Source of the DNA: Actinobacteria bacterium UBA7422
Lineage (GTDB): Bacteria > Actinomycetota > Actinomycetes > S36-B12
Direction of reading: 5' to 3'
Assembly: GCA_002469525.1 (NCBI GenBank)
Contig: DKME01000110.1
Location: 1-42,784, forward strand
Length of the DNA stretch: 42,784 bases
Shown here: positions 1-8,783 of the stretch, piece by piece
Numbering within the stretch: the first letter of the stretch is position 1
Layout: each line of letters begins with the position of its first letter
Made by a program: the position numbers and the translations under genes
The notes under the pieces: generated by a model
What the model was told of the DNA's origin: nothing
Database searches by the model: none
What the model saw: only the letters and a program-made list of their open reading frames with translations

Positions 1-75
1 ACACAGGTGTACACGCTGGTCACGGTGGACACCCTGCGTGAGATTTACGCTGCTGCGCACCCGAGAGCCAAATGA
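1..75 (+). CDS. xerD: Tyrosine recombinase XerD, C-terminal end (partial)
   Basis: The window opens inside a gene whose last 24 codons read TQVYTLVTVDTLREIYA and end in HPRAK before TGA at 73-75. This matches the C-terminus of XerC/XerD-type tyrosine recombinases, where the catalytic tyrosine sits in a T-x-x-Y-T context; here it is the fourth codon. XerD resolves chromosome dimers at dif together with XerC. The assignment to XerD rather than XerC rests on the neighbours: xerD-parA-scpA-scpB is a common actinobacterial order. Everything upstream, including the other catalytic residues, lies outside the window. Confidence 0.85.
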   Translation, partial: TQVYTLVTVDTLREIYAAAHPRAK

Positions 76-154
76 TGCAATTTTGGACCTTTGGGGCGCC
101 AGATCGTGCCAATCTCATGAAAAATTGGAGTGACACAGTAGGCTCCTACGCATC

Positions 155-997
155 ATGAGTGAAGAGTCTGTCAACGCACCGGCTGACGCCCGTACGGCGA
201 TCATCCCTGAGCCTCCCGTGTTGGAAAAACATGGACCGGCTCGAGTGATTTCAATGGTGAACCAAAAAGGTGGTGTTGGTAAAACCACGTCGACTGTTTC
301 CCTAGGTGCAGCCTTAGCCGGTTACGGCCGCAAGGTTCTCCTGGTGGATTTTGATCCACAGGGCGCCCTGTCGGTGGCGTTGGGCATGAACCCCAATGAG
401 ATGCCACTCTCGATCTACAATTTGCTCGTACACACGGACTGCCACATCGGCGACGTTGTGGTTCGCACTCGCGTACCTGGGCTCGACCTGGTTCCGAGCA
501 ATATTGACCTTTCTGCCGCCGAAGTACAACTTGTGAGTGAAGTGGGTCGGGAATATGCGTTGCAGCGGGCACTGGCACCGGTGATCGACGACTACGACAT
601 TGTGTTGATTGACTGCCAGCCTTCGCTGGGTCTGCTGACCCTCAATGCACTGACGGCGAGTACCGAAGTCATTATTCCTATGGAGACCGAGTACTTCGCG
701 CTGCGCGGGGTCGCCATGCTGAAGGAAACCATTGACAAGGTTGTCTCTCGGTTGAACCCGGATCTTCGAATCGTTGGTGTTCTTCCCACAATGTATGACC
801 CCAGAACCCTGCATAGCCGCGAAGTCCTGGAGTCGGTCACCGGCGCATTTGGCGATATTGTTTTTTCCACCACGATCAACAGGACCATTAAGTTCCCAGA
901 CTCGGCCGTGGCCGGTGAACCTATTACGGTTTTCGCACCCTCAAGCAGTGGCGCAGAGGCTTACCGTCGGTTGGCTCGCGAAGTCCTCTCCAGGTGA
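155..997 (+). CDS. parA: ParA/Soj-family chromosome-partitioning ATPase
   Basis: A 280-residue ParA/MinD-type ATPase. The deviant Walker A motif KGGVGKTT is at residues 38-45, after a 30-residue extension; the second conserved block DFDPQGALS follows, and IVLIDCQPSLG is the Walker B/switch region. Such proteins bind the nucleoid as ATP dimers and move or position cargo. There is no parB next to it, so this is the orphan Soj-like copy usually found beside scpA/scpB rather than the oriC parAB pair; its own partner is not visible. The ATG at 155 follows a TANNNT-like hexamer at 139-144 inside a short dyad (138-149) and has no clear ribosome binding site, so transcription may be nearly leaderless. 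Eight bases separate it from scpA. Confidence 0.93.
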   Translation: MSEESVNAPADARTAIIPEPPVLEKHGPARVISMVNQKGGVGKTTSTVSLGAALAGYGRKVLLVDFDPQGALSVALGMNPNEMPLSIYNLLVHTDCHIGDVVVRTRVPGLDLVPSNIDLSAAEVQLVSEVGREYALQRALAPVIDDYDIVLIDCQPSLGLLTLNALTASTEVIIPMETEYFALRGVAMLKETIDKVVSRLNPDLRIVGVLPTMYDPRTLHSREVLESVTGAFGDIVFSTTINRTIKFPDSAVAGEPITVFAPSSSGAEAYRRLAREVLSR

Positions 998-1005
998 ACC
1001 GTTAG

Positions 1006-1854
1006 GTGAGTACAGAAGTAGTTGAAGAGGTAGCTCCAGCCAAAGAAGGTTTTTCGGTTCGCGTTGGAGACTTCGAGGGACCATTTGACCTGCTCCTGTC
1101 GCTGATTTCAAAACACAAACTTGAAGTAACAGAGCTTGCGTTGCATACGGTCACTGATGAGTTCATCGCTCATATTCGTGGGCAGGGCGAGAACTGGGAT
1201 CTAGACGAAACCAGCAGCTTTCTGGTAGTCGCAGCGACTCTGCTTGATTTGAAAGCCGCCAGACTGTTGCCGCGTGGTGAAGTAGAAGACGAAGAAGACT
1301 TGGCGTTGCTTGAAGCAAGGGATCTTCTGTTCGCTCGTATCTTGCAGTATCGAGCGTACAAGGAAATCACGGTGCTCTTTAGTGAAATGATGGGCTCCGC
1401 AAGCAAATCTTTCCCTCGAACGGTCGGACTTGAGCCGCAGTTTGCGGAACTTCTCCCCGAAGTGCTGCTAGGAATTGGGCCTGATCAATTCGCCGCCATG
1501 GCCGCATCCGCGCTTGCCCCCAAACCCGTTGAAGAAGTGGGTCTTGGCCACATCCACGTCCAGCGTGTCAGCGTTCGCGAGCAGGCCGCAATTATTGTTG
1601 AGCGGCTTCGTCGAGTGGGCACCACTACTTTTCGAGCGCTCATCCAAGACTGTGACACCACGCTTGTGATCGTGGGTCGTTTTCTGGCTTTGCTGGAGCT
1701 TTACCGCGAGCAGGCGGTGCTGTTCGAGCAAATCTCACCATTGGGGGATTTAACAATTCGTTGGGTTGGACAAAACGAGGGTGATATCGACGTTACTGAC
1801 GAATTTGACGTGGAACGTGATGTTGATTCAGAACCAGGAGAAGTGAATGTCTGA
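1006..1854 (+). CDS. scpA: Segregation and condensation protein A (kleisin)
   Basis: A 282-residue kleisin that bridges SMC heads and binds ScpB in the bacterial condensin complex, which compacts and segregates the chromosome. The N-terminal block FEGPFDLLLSLI (residues 22-33) is the family signature, followed by an acidic middle stretch (EVEDEEDLALLEARD) and a C-terminal winged-helix region that contacts the SMC cap. Translation starts at GTG 1006, eight bases after parA. The end overlaps scpB by 8 bases, indicating translational coupling of the two SMC partners. The acidic tail (about the last 25 residues) is longer than strictly needed for the fold. Confidence 0.95.
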   Translation: MSTEVVEEVAPAKEGFSVRVGDFEGPFDLLLSLISKHKLEVTELALHTVTDEFIAHIRGQGENWDLDETSSFLVVAATLLDLKAARLLPRGEVEDEEDLALLEARDLLFARILQYRAYKEITVLFSEMMGSASKSFPRTVGLEPQFAELLPEVLLGIGPDQFAAMAASALAPKPVEEVGLGHIHVQRVSVREQAAIIVERLRRVGTTTFRALIQDCDTTLVIVGRFLALLELYREQAVLFEQISPLGDLTIRWVGQNEGDIDVTDEFDVERDVDSEPGEVNV

Positions 1855-2488
1855 GAATTCGCATGAGATGGCCGACGAAACAGTTGAGCAGTTCGCGCAA
1901 GAAGGTCATACCGATGAAGCCGGCATTGGTGCACCAAGTTTGAGAGCGGCAATTGAGGCTCTGCTACTGCTCACCGACGAACCCATGCCGGCCATAGAAC
2001 TTGCTCAGATCACCAAGGCACCACTGCCGCAGATTCAGCAGACCTTAGAAGTGTTGTCTGCGGAGTACACCCAAGAGGTAAGGGGCTTTGACCTGCGCGA
2101 GGTTGCAGGTGGCTGGCGTTTTTACACCCGTAGCGAATGCTCACCGCTAATTGAGAGATGGGTTGTGGACGGACAGCAGGCCAAGTTGACTCAAGCTGCC
2201 CTGGAAACACTGTCGGTGATCGCCTACCGCCAGCCAGTAACGCGCGGTCGGGTGAGTGCGGTTCGTGGTGTCAATGTCGACGGTGTGATTAAGACCCTGC
2301 TTACTCGTGGTCTGATCCAAGAGGCGGGAACTGAGACCGAGTCAGGCGCGATTTTCTATAAGACAACGTCCTTCTTCCTCGAACGACTGGGTATTTCATC
2401 CCTTGAGGATCTGCCACCACTCGCGGAACACATCCCTGATCTAGCTGATCTTGACGCCGTGTTGGAGTCAGTTGCCTCCGGTGACTGA
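1847..2488 (+). CDS. scpB: Segregation and condensation protein B
   Basis: A 213-residue ScpB, the tandem winged-helix partner of ScpA in the SMC complex. Recognisable family stretches are IEALLLLTDEPM near residue 40, the ALETLSVIAYRQPVTRG block around residues 118-134 and RGVNVDGVIKTLLTRGLI after it. The first 35 residues form an acidic, probably disordered leader. It overlaps scpA by 8 bases and the following rluB by 8 bases, so the three genes form one tightly packed transcription unit. Confidence 0.95.
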   Translation: MSENSHEMADETVEQFAQEGHTDEAGIGAPSLRAAIEALLLLTDEPMPAIELAQITKAPLPQIQQTLEVLSAEYTQEVRGFDLREVAGGWRFYTRSECSPLIERWVVDGQQAKLTQAALETLSVIAYRQPVTRGRVSAVRGVNVDGVIKTLLTRGLIQEAGTETESGAIFYKTTSFFLERLGISSLEDLPPLAEHIPDLADLDAVLESVASGD

Positions 2489-3209
2489 CACAGAGATTCG
2501 GCTGCAAAAAGTTCTTGCGGCTGCCGGGATTGGGAGTCGTCGCTCTTGTGAGATCTTGATCGATCAAGGCCGAGTGAGTATTAACGGCGACCTCGTTCGA
2601 GAGCAGGGTCGCCGGGTCGACCCTGAAGTTGACATAATTCATGTCGACGGTGAACGACTTCAAACAAAAGCGGCAATCGTTGTATACGCATTGAATAAAC
2701 CAAAAGGCGTATTGACGACCATGATTGACGACCAAGGTCGCCCGTGTGTTGGCGACTATGTCACCGAACTGGACCAACGGGTTTTTCACGTTGGTCGACT
2801 TGACGCCGACACTGAAGGACTGCTGTTACTTACCAACGACGGAGAACTCGCTAATCGGCTAATTCACCCAAGTTTCGGGGTGGAGAAAACATATGTCGCT
2901 ACGGTCAAGGAACTCACCAACCAATCCCTTTTAGATTTGACTAAAGGCGTCGAACTTGACGATGGAATGGCGAAAGCTTCCAAGGCTCGGATTATGGAGC
3001 GGGCAAAGAACCGCGTGATGGTGGAAGTCGTGATCCACGAGGGTCGAAATCGAATTGTGCGGCGAATGTTTGACGCAGTCGGATCACCTGTCACAGGGTT
3101 GGTCCGAACCAAAATTGGCCCCGTTCACCTCGGACAGCAACGGCCTGGTGTGCTCAGGGTGATCAATGGTGCACAACTTCGCTCCCTCTACACCGCTGCC
3201 GGGCTATAA
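2481..3209 (+). CDS. rluB: rRNA large-subunit pseudouridine synthase (RluB/RsuA family)
   Basis: A pseudouridine synthase of the RsuA/RluB/E/F family that isomerises uridine in rRNA. An S4 RNA-binding domain covers about residues 6-55 (RLQKVLAAAGIGSRR), followed by the catalytic domain with LNKPKGVLTT and the active-site motif GRLDADTEGLLLLTNDG; the catalytic aspartate is D108. The GTG at 2481 was chosen as start because it gives the usual short leader before the S4 domain; an in-frame TTG at 2451 would add ten unlike residues and lies deeper in scpB. The gene overlaps the end of scpB. Which rRNA position it modifies cannot be decided from the sequence; the scpB-linked homologue is usually RluB (position 2605). 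Confidence 0.9.
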   Translation: MTDTEIRLQKVLAAAGIGSRRSCEILIDQGRVSINGDLVREQGRRVDPEVDIIHVDGERLQTKAAIVVYALNKPKGVLTTMIDDQGRPCVGDYVTELDQRVFHVGRLDADTEGLLLLTNDGELANRLIHPSFGVEKTYVATVKELTNQSLLDLTKGVELDDGMAKASKARIMERAKNRVMVEVVIHEGRNRIVRRMFDAVGSPVTGLVRTKIGPVHLGQQRPGVLRVINGAQLRSLYTAAGL

Positions 3210-3231
3210 AACAAGGCAATAGACTTTAACA

Positions 3232-3633
3232 ATGGCTATTCGAGCGATCCGAGGTGCGACCTGTCTTGCGGCGAACAGTGCGCAAGAGATGAACGAGGCA
3301 GTTGCCGAACTGATCGACAACATGCTCGCCCGAAATCATGTAGATCAACAAGATGTGATCAGCATTTTTCTCACGGGAACCCCTGATCTTACCTGCGCTT
3401 TCCCCGCGGCTGGGATCAGAATTCACGGTCTGACCGACGTCCCACTTATGTGCGCTCAGGAAATGAATATCGACGGAGCATTGGAACGCGTTGTTCGAAT
3501 CTTGGCTCAAGTAGAAACTGATAGCAGCCGCTCTGACATCACGCACGTGTACTTGCGCGGCGCCGAAGTACTCCGCGCCGACCTCGCAGCCACCAGCACC
3601 CAGGATACTTCCACCGCTCAAGAAACTCCTTGA
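3232..3633 (+). CDS. aroH: Chorismate mutase, AroH class
   Basis: A 133-residue monofunctional chorismate mutase of the Bacillus AroH type, converting chorismate to prephenate. All known active-site positions of this fold are present with a one-residue shift: R7, R63 (in AAGIRIHG), C74 and E77 (PLMCAQEM), R89 and Y107. The last 15 residues are a Thr/Ser/Gln-rich tail beyond the trimeric core. The next gene, four bases after the stop, encodes prephenate dehydrogenase, so substrate and product enzymes are made together. This AroH class is less common than AroQ in bacteria. Confidence 0.93.
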   Translation: MAIRAIRGATCLAANSAQEMNEAVAELIDNMLARNHVDQQDVISIFLTGTPDLTCAFPAAGIRIHGLTDVPLMCAQEMNIDGALERVVRILAQVETDSSRSDITHVYLRGAEVLRADLAATSTQDTSTAQETP

Positions 3634-3637
3634 CCGC

Positions 3638-4696
3638 ATGAGCTCGCAGCCGCTCAGCATCCACGTAATCGGTTGCGGACTGATTGGAACCTCAATCGCT
3701 TTGGCATTGCAGGAGGCGGGTTACCGAGTGAGCGTGCAGGACATTAACCCCGAACACGTTAAGCAAGCAGAAGATATGGGAATAGAGGCAACCCAAGGTG
3801 CATCAATTGATCTCGTCTTCGTCTGCGTGCCACCAAGTGCTGCCGCGAGCACACTCAACGACTCGTTTGCCAGATTCCCAGGGGCACTTTTCCTTGATGT
3901 CAGCTCAGTGCGCGGATCAATCCTTGATTCCCTGGAGAGTTCACTGTGTGAAAGTGGGAGAGTCATGGGAGCGCACCCAATGGCCGGGCGAGAGGTCTCG
4001 GGACCAGGCGCGGCCCGCGCGGACCTTTTCCAAGACCGTACTTGGGTGCTGACTTCCGGGAGTCAAGAATCACAGGAGATCGCCGCTGCGGTTATCGCAG
4101 ACATGGGTGGAAATGTTGTTTCAATGGAGCCGAAAGACCATGACCGCGCTGTTGCCTTGGTTTCCCACGCACCCCAGTTGGTGTCCAGTGCCCTAGCGGC
4201 CCAACTGGTAGACGCAGCCAATTCGGACTTGGCAATCTCGGGTGCCGGACTCGGGGACACGATCAGAATCGCTGGTTCAGATCCGAAATTGTGGGGAGAT
4301 ATCTTGCAAGGAAATGCGAAGGAGGTCTCGCAGGTCCTGCGCAAGGTGAGCCAGGAACTCGCCGAACTTTCCAGCGCATTGGAGGTCCAAGACCGCAACA
4401 GGGTTGAACTCACCCTGCGTGCAGGAAACCAAGGAAAGGCGCGCATTCCTGGGAAGCACGGAGGCCGTGCAAATGAATTCGAAGCGGTCAACGTCATGAT
4501 TTCCGATAAACCTGGATCCCTCGCCGACCTTTTCGCCGTAGTGGGAAAGCTTGATATCAACTTGGAAGACGTGCGCATTGAACACGTCATGGGTCGTCCT
4601 AGTGGGATCGTTCAACTTTATGTTCCTGCGGGGGAGTCGCAAGCACTCGAAATTGGATTACAAGACATGAATTTCGACACGAGGGGCAGGCAGTGA
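3638..4696 (+). CDS. tyrA: Prephenate dehydrogenase with C-terminal ACT domain
   Basis: A 352-residue TyrA that oxidatively decarboxylates prephenate to 4-hydroxyphenylpyruvate for tyrosine. The N-terminal Rossmann fold carries the dinucleotide motif GCGLIG at residues 12-17; the catalytic histidine is in GAHPMAG, and the helical prephenate-binding domain shows SHAPQLVSSAL. The last 75 residues form an ACT domain (MISDKPGSLADLF), the usual site for tyrosine feedback control. The gene lies directly after aroH and its stop overlaps the GTG of cmk by 4 bases. Whether NAD or NADP is preferred is not decided here. Confidence 0.93.
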   Translation: MSSQPLSIHVIGCGLIGTSIALALQEAGYRVSVQDINPEHVKQAEDMGIEATQGASIDLVFVCVPPSAAASTLNDSFARFPGALFLDVSSVRGSILDSLESSLCESGRVMGAHPMAGREVSGPGAARADLFQDRTWVLTSGSQESQEIAAAVIADMGGNVVSMEPKDHDRAVALVSHAPQLVSSALAAQLVDAANSDLAISGAGLGDTIRIAGSDPKLWGDILQGNAKEVSQVLRKVSQELAELSSALEVQDRNRVELTLRAGNQGKARIPGKHGGRANEFEAVNVMISDKPGSLADLFAVVGKLDINLEDVRIEHVMGRPSGIVQLYVPAGESQALEIGLQDMNFDTRGRQ

Positions 4697-5370
4697 CAAC
4701 GAAAACTTTGGCCTTGGACGGGCCAGCGGGTTCGGGAAAGTCATCGGTGTCACGTGCGGTGGCCAAGCAACTTGATTGGGTGATGCTGGATACCGGCGCC
4801 ATGTACCGCGCGATCACGTGGTCAGTTCTCAACGCGAATATTGAGCTCTCTGACTCCGCTGCAGTTGCCCGCCATGCTCTTGGGACCACAATCGAGATCA
4901 CCACCAATCCACAGGAGTTCCGGATTAGTGCAAATGGCCACGACGTCACTTCAACTATTCGATCGCAGGAAGTGACCGATGCCGTCAGTGAAGTCAGTGC
5001 AGTGCCAGAAGTTCGCGAACTGCTCGTGTCGCTCCAACGCAAGGCCGTGGAAGATTCTGACTTTGGAATTGTGATTGAAGGTCGAGATATTGGCACCGTT
5101 GTCCTACCCGATTCAGCGCTCAAAGTGTTCCTGACAGCATCCCCGCAGGCTCGAGCTACCAGGCGTAGTCGGGAGATCAATCCTGATGCCGATCAAGCGC
5201 AGATCGCTCGTACCCGTGAATCAATTGAGATTCGCGACACTAAAGACTCAGGCCGGGAATACTCACCGCTCAAACCTGCTTTGGACGCCCAAATTTTAGA
5301 CACCAGTGACCTCACCCTTGAAGCGGTGGTGGAGCAGCTCGTTGATTTGGTGAGAAATACCTATACGTGA
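4693..5370 (+). CDS. cmk: Cytidylate kinase
   Basis: A 225-residue CMP/dCMP kinase. The P-loop GPAGSGKSS is at residues 10-18, followed by the substrate-binding block DTGAMYRA, the GRDIGTVVLP motif of the CMP-binding domain and the LID arginines in ATRRSREI. It phosphorylates CMP and dCMP to the diphosphates for nucleic-acid precursors. It starts with GTG overlapping the tyrA stop, and der follows after 171 bases, the usual cmk-der pairing of actinobacteria. Confidence 0.95.
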   Translation: MTTKTLALDGPAGSGKSSVSRAVAKQLDWVMLDTGAMYRAITWSVLNANIELSDSAAVARHALGTTIEITTNPQEFRISANGHDVTSTIRSQEVTDAVSEVSAVPEVRELLVSLQRKAVEDSDFGIVIEGRDIGTVVLPDSALKVFLTASPQARATRRSREINPDADQAQIARTRESIEIRDTKDSGREYSPLKPALDAQILDTSDLTLEAVVEQLVDLVRNTYT

Positions 5371-5541
5371 TCACAACCCTCTGCAGATTAGGGGAAACTA
5401 CCTGTGTACGTTGGGGAGTCGTCACAATGGCGCATGGGTTGAAAAACGTACGCACACCAGGACAGATCAAGTTACACATATCTCAGGAACGTGAATTCAA
5501 CTAAGAACACGGAAAACGTGAAGGGCAGATAGAGCAGCGAC

Positions 5542-7020
5542 ATGGATGACAACGAGATAGATCCGATCGACCCCACTGGACCACTTGAGGAAGACGCCGA
5601 TTTCGGGCCATTGGATGAAGATGCACTCCTTGAGCTAGCCCTTGAAGCCGTTCGTGAAGAATTTGGTGACTTCGCAGGTGATTTGGCCGACTTGGAATCC
5701 ACTGCGAACCTGCCGGTCGTCGCAATCGTTGGCCGTCCAAATGTGGGTAAGTCAACCCTGGTCAACCGGATTATTGGCCGCCGCGAAGCTGTTGTCGAAG
5801 ACGTTCCAGGTGTCACTCGCGACCGGGTGAGTTACGAAGCTGAGTGGAATGGCAAGAAGTTCCTCGTGATGGACACTGGCGGCTGGGAGCGCAACTCCCG
5901 CGGAATCCACGCCCAGATCGCCGAGCAGGCCGAACGGGCAATCAGTGACGCGGACGTCGTCGTTTTCGTAGTTGATGCGATGGTGGGCGCGACAACAACA
6001 GACGAAGCCGTCGTTGAAGTGATTCGCAGATCCGGTAAGCCTTCGATCTTGGTGGCAAATAAAGCCGACGACCACAATGCCGAACTCGAAGCAACGGCGT
6101 TGTGGAGTTTAGGTCTGGGTGAGCCGCACCCCGTGTCAGGTTTACACGGCCGCCGCTCTGGTGACCTGCTTGACGCGGTTGTAAATGCGTTGCCGGAAAC
6201 TGGTTCGGGTCAAAGGAAAGAAGGAGCACCTCGCAGGGTTGCTCTATTGGGAAAGCCCAATGTCGGTAAGTCTTCACTTCTTAATGCGCTGGCCGGCTCA
6301 ACGCGAGTAGTGGTCGACGACGTAGCGGGCACAACGGTTGACCCGGTTGACGAACTCGTGGAGATTAGGGACCGCCTGTGGTGGTTTGTTGACACCGCGG
6401 GAATCAGACGCCGGGCTAAGGAGGCATCGGGTCACGAGTACTACGCGACCCTACGCACCCAAGCAGCATTAGACCGAGCTGAAGTAGCAATCGTCTTGAT
6501 CGATGCTTCTGAACCACTGAGCGAGCAGGACCAGAGAATCATCACGATGGTGATCGAGGCGGGTCGAGCACTTGTGATCGCTTTCAACAAATGGGACCTT
6601 ACAGATGAAGACCGTCGGGGTTACTTGGCCAAGGAGATTGATCGGGATCTCGCATCGGTCGCGTGGGCGCCAACGGTCAATATCTCGGCTAAAACCAAGC
6701 GTCACGTAGAGAAACTCGCACCGGCACTTGAACTGGCATTGGACAACTGGGATTCACGTGTCCCAACAGGTGCCCTTAACAGGTTTATTGCTGAACTTAC
6801 GGCAGCTCACCCGCACCCACTTCGCGGCGGAAAGCAGCCACGCATCCTTTTCGGTACCCAGGTGTCAGCCTGCCCACCCACATTCGCGCTGTTCACCACA
6901 GGATTCTTGGAAGCGGGCTACCGCCGATTTATTGAGCGTCGCCTACGCGAGGAATTCGGATTCGATGGCACACCCATTCGGATTGTCATGCGTGTGCGTG
7001 AAAAGCGATCACGGCGATAG
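5542..7020 (+). CDS. der: Ribosome-assembly GTPase Der (EngA)
   Basis: A 492-residue double-GTPase that acts in 50S subunit assembly. G domain 1 has the P-loop GRPNVGKS (residues 64-71), DTGG at 111 and NKAD at 173; G domain 2 has GKPNVGKS (237-244), DTAG at 284 and NKWD later. A C-terminal KH-like domain completes the family architecture. The first 57 residues are an acidic, low-complexity leader rich in D, E and L, absent from the E. coli protein but seen in actinobacterial Der. The 171-base spacer upstream contains no recognised gene and may hold a separate promoter; no sound promoter could be picked in it. Confidence 0.95.
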   Translation: MDDNEIDPIDPTGPLEEDADFGPLDEDALLELALEAVREEFGDFAGDLADLESTANLPVVAIVGRPNVGKSTLVNRIIGRREAVVEDVPGVTRDRVSYEAEWNGKKFLVMDTGGWERNSRGIHAQIAEQAERAISDADVVVFVVDAMVGATTTDEAVVEVIRRSGKPSILVANKADDHNAELEATALWSLGLGEPHPVSGLHGRRSGDLLDAVVNALPETGSGQRKEGAPRRVALLGKPNVGKSSLLNALAGSTRVVVDDVAGTTVDPVDELVEIRDRLWWFVDTAGIRRRAKEASGHEYYATLRTQAALDRAEVAIVLIDASEPLSEQDQRIITMVIEAGRALVIAFNKWDLTDEDRRGYLAKEIDRDLASVAWAPTVNISAKTKRHVEKLAPALELALDNWDSRVPTGALNRFIAELTAAHPHPLRGGKQPRILFGTQVSACPPTFALFTTGFLEAGYRRFIERRLREEFGFDGTPIRIVMRVREKRSRR

Positions 7021-7093
7021 CAGGTCACTACCCGAACAAGCAGAGGTAGTAAAACAGCCTCGCACTCATGAGATAGGGTTGCGAGTCGTGTCG

Positions 7094-7167
7094 CGGGCTG
7101 TGGCGCAGTTTGGTAGCGCGTCCGGCTGGGGGTCGGAAGGTCGCAGGTTCAATTCCTGTCAGCCCGA
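7094..7167 (+). tRNA. tRNA-Pro (anticodon GGG)
   Basis: A 74-nt cloverleaf. The acceptor stem pairs CGGGCTG with CAGCCCG, the D stem is GCGC/GCGC, the anticodon stem TCCGG/TCGGA holds the loop CTGGGGG with GGG at 7128-7130, and the T arm is GCAGG-TTCAATT-CCTGT. The discriminator base is A7167 and CCA is not encoded. It reads in the same direction as der and stands about 75 bases after it. A TANNNT hexamer (TAGGGT, 7074-7079) may be its -10 element, but no good -35 is visible. Confidence 0.95.
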
Positions 7168-7180
7168 CAAAAGAAACGGT

Positions 7181-7468
7181 TTACGCAATCGCCATAATCC
7201 CAGCGAGCACAAGCGCTGCGATTGCGAAGTACCACAGCACAACACCGATTGCCGCAATGCGCAATGGTGCCCGATATTCACCAGCAGCGATCTTGAACGC
7301 CCTGTGGTAAATCGTGTGAAACCCGGTGGCGGCTTTGCGTGAATCTCCCGACGGATCGCGTTGAGACCAATAGCCTCGCTCACTGGACATGCCCAATAGG
7401 ACAAAAACAAGTCCAAAAATAAAGAAGGCGATTGCGAAAAACACTACGGTCTCGGTTGCGATGCTCAC
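7181..7468 (-). CDS. Small two-helix membrane protein, unknown function
   Basis: A 95-residue protein starting at GTG (7468) with two hydrophobic segments: residues 7-27 (TVVFFAIAFFIFGLVFVLLG) and about 69-93 (IAAIGVVLWYFAIAALVLAG). The loop between them is polar and basic. It is not recognised as a named family. It lies convergent to tRNA-Pro and divergent from the ZapE-type gene, with only 42 bases between the two starts. Supporting reality: clean membrane-protein composition and a position filling a gap that has no other gene. Confidence 0.65.
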   Translation of the reverse strand: MSIATETVVFFAIAFFIFGLVFVLLGMSSERGYWSQRDPSGDSRKAATGFHTIYHRAFKIAAGEYRAPLRIAAIGVVLWYFAIAALVLAGIMAIA

Positions 7469-7510
7469 CGGTGAACCTTACTGACCCCGTGTTGCGGCTG
7501 GCCCTACAGT

Positions 7511-8527
7511 GTGGGGGTGCAGCGACTTGTAGATGTGTTTCCGTCGGTGAGCCCCACGCAGATTGTCGCCGAGCTGATTCCCCCTGCACAGTTCATCGGC
7601 GCGAGTTTTGACTCCTATATCCCCAATCAAGCTCACCCAAGCCAGTCTGCCGCACGTGAGGGCGTGAGAGTGTTCGCCCAGCGAGTGGGTAAGCCGGTGG
7701 CAAGAGCCCGGTTCAGGCGCAGCAGGGCACCGGAGATTCGTCCCGGTATCTACCTTGATGGCGGTTTCGGGGTGGGGAAGACTCATCTGCTCGCAGCGCT
7801 CTGGCACGAGTCCCCGAATCCCAAGTCATTCGGTACCTTCGTCGAATACACCAACGTGATCGGGCTCTTGGGTTTTCGTAATGCCGTGGAGCAGTTCGCA
7901 GATCGCGCGTTGGTGTGCATTGACGAGTTCGAGCTCGACGACCCAGGGGACACCGTCCTCATGTCGACATTTCTCAATGAACTCGTGAACAGGGGAGTCA
8001 ACGTCGCCGCGACGTCGAATACTTTGCCCGATCGCCTAGGTGAAGAACGATTCGCTGCCGACAGTTTCTTGCGTGAGATTCAAGGCCTCGCTTCTCACTT
8101 TGACGTGATTAGGATCGAAGGTCCTGACTACCGGCACCGCAACCTTGAGCTCAATCAAAAGGTGTTCACCGATGCTGACGTCACAAGCGTGTGTGAGCGA
8201 ACACCACACAGCGCGTTGGACAACTGGCGCGAATTACTTGAGCACTTATCCAAGGTTCATCCCGCGCAGTATGGACCCATGGTTGAGGAACTCTCGCTTC
8301 TGGGATTAACCGATGTTGAAGTTGTGCGCAACGAGACCCAAGCCTTGCGCGTGGTGAGCTTGGTGGATCGGCTCTACGACAGGTCAGTGCCTGTTGTGAA
8401 TAGCGGAATTGACATTACGAGTATTTTCACCGATTCGATGCTCAAGGGTGGATATCGCAAGAAATATTTCCGGGCACTTTCCCGGCTCGCGTCGCTTGCG
8501 CAACTAGGTGCCACGGTGGTTGAGTAG
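7511..8527 (+). CDS. zapE: AFG1/ZapE-family AAA+ ATPase
   Basis: A 338-residue P-loop ATPase of the AFG1/ZapE family. Walker A is GGFGVGKT (residues 84-91), Walker B is VCIDEFE (135-141), a sensor asparagine occurs in ATSNTLPDRLG, and the family-typical DYR motif follows in EGPDYRHR. In E. coli ZapE associates with the Z ring; in mitochondria AFG1 acts in membrane-protein quality control; the role in actinobacteria is unsettled. The GTG at 7511 is the first start; a GTG two codons later is equally possible. The small membrane gene that follows begins only 4 bases after its stop. Confidence 0.88.
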   Translation: MGVQRLVDVFPSVSPTQIVAELIPPAQFIGASFDSYIPNQAHPSQSAAREGVRVFAQRVGKPVARARFRRSRAPEIRPGIYLDGGFGVGKTHLLAALWHESPNPKSFGTFVEYTNVIGLLGFRNAVEQFADRALVCIDEFELDDPGDTVLMSTFLNELVNRGVNVAATSNTLPDRLGEERFAADSFLREIQGLASHFDVIRIEGPDYRHRNLELNQKVFTDADVTSVCERTPHSALDNWRELLEHLSKVHPAQYGPMVEELSLLGLTDVEVVRNETQALRVVSLVDRLYDRSVPVVNSGIDITSIFTDSMLKGGYRKKYFRALSRLASLAQLGATVVE

Positions 8528-8531
8528 CTTC

Positions 8532-8783
8532 ATGGAATTTACCGGACTACTTAGTGGCCTCTTTGTTGGAATTGTTATCGGTCTTATTGCTCGGATCTTG
8601 GTGCCCAGCATGCAGCCGATCGGGTGTTTTGTCACCGTCTTGATCGGTGTAATTGGTGGGGCGGGTGGAGCATTTGTAGGTAATGCTGCAGGGTGGGGTT
8701 TCTGGCTCACCTTTGGAACCCAGATCTTGATAGCCACGGTCCTGGTGGCAATTGTTGCAGCCGCTTTCAGGAAGGGAACGTAA
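8532..8783 (+). CDS. GlsB/YeaQ/YmgE-type small membrane protein
   Basis: An 83-residue, glycine-rich membrane protein with three hydrophobic helices. The pattern GLIARILVPSMQPIGCF followed by GVIGGAGGAFVGNAAGWG matches the transglycosylase-associated (YeaQ/YmgE/GlsB) family, small envelope proteins often tied to stress responses but of unknown biochemical role. The ATG at 8532 was chosen because upstream starts at 8508 and 8520 lie inside zapE. Its last 17 bases overlap the end of the convergent CoA-transferase gene. Confidence 0.8.
   Translation: MEFTGLLSGLFVGIVIGLIARILVPSMQPIGCFVTVLIGVIGGAGGAFVGNAAGWGFWLTFGTQILIATVLVAIVAAAFRKGT

Noticed and set aside
4063..4590. Minus-strand open frame of 175 codons inside tyrA
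   Set aside because: Antisense to a well-supported gene and Ser/Thr/Arg-rich; a coding shadow.
5371..5541. 171-base gap between cmk and der as a possible small RNA or riboswitch
   Set aside because: No stable stem-loop series or known riboswitch pattern could be drawn.
6728..7342. Open frame of 204 codons over the end of der and tRNA-Pro
   Set aside because: It runs through a tRNA gene and overlaps der in another frame; composition is not protein-like.
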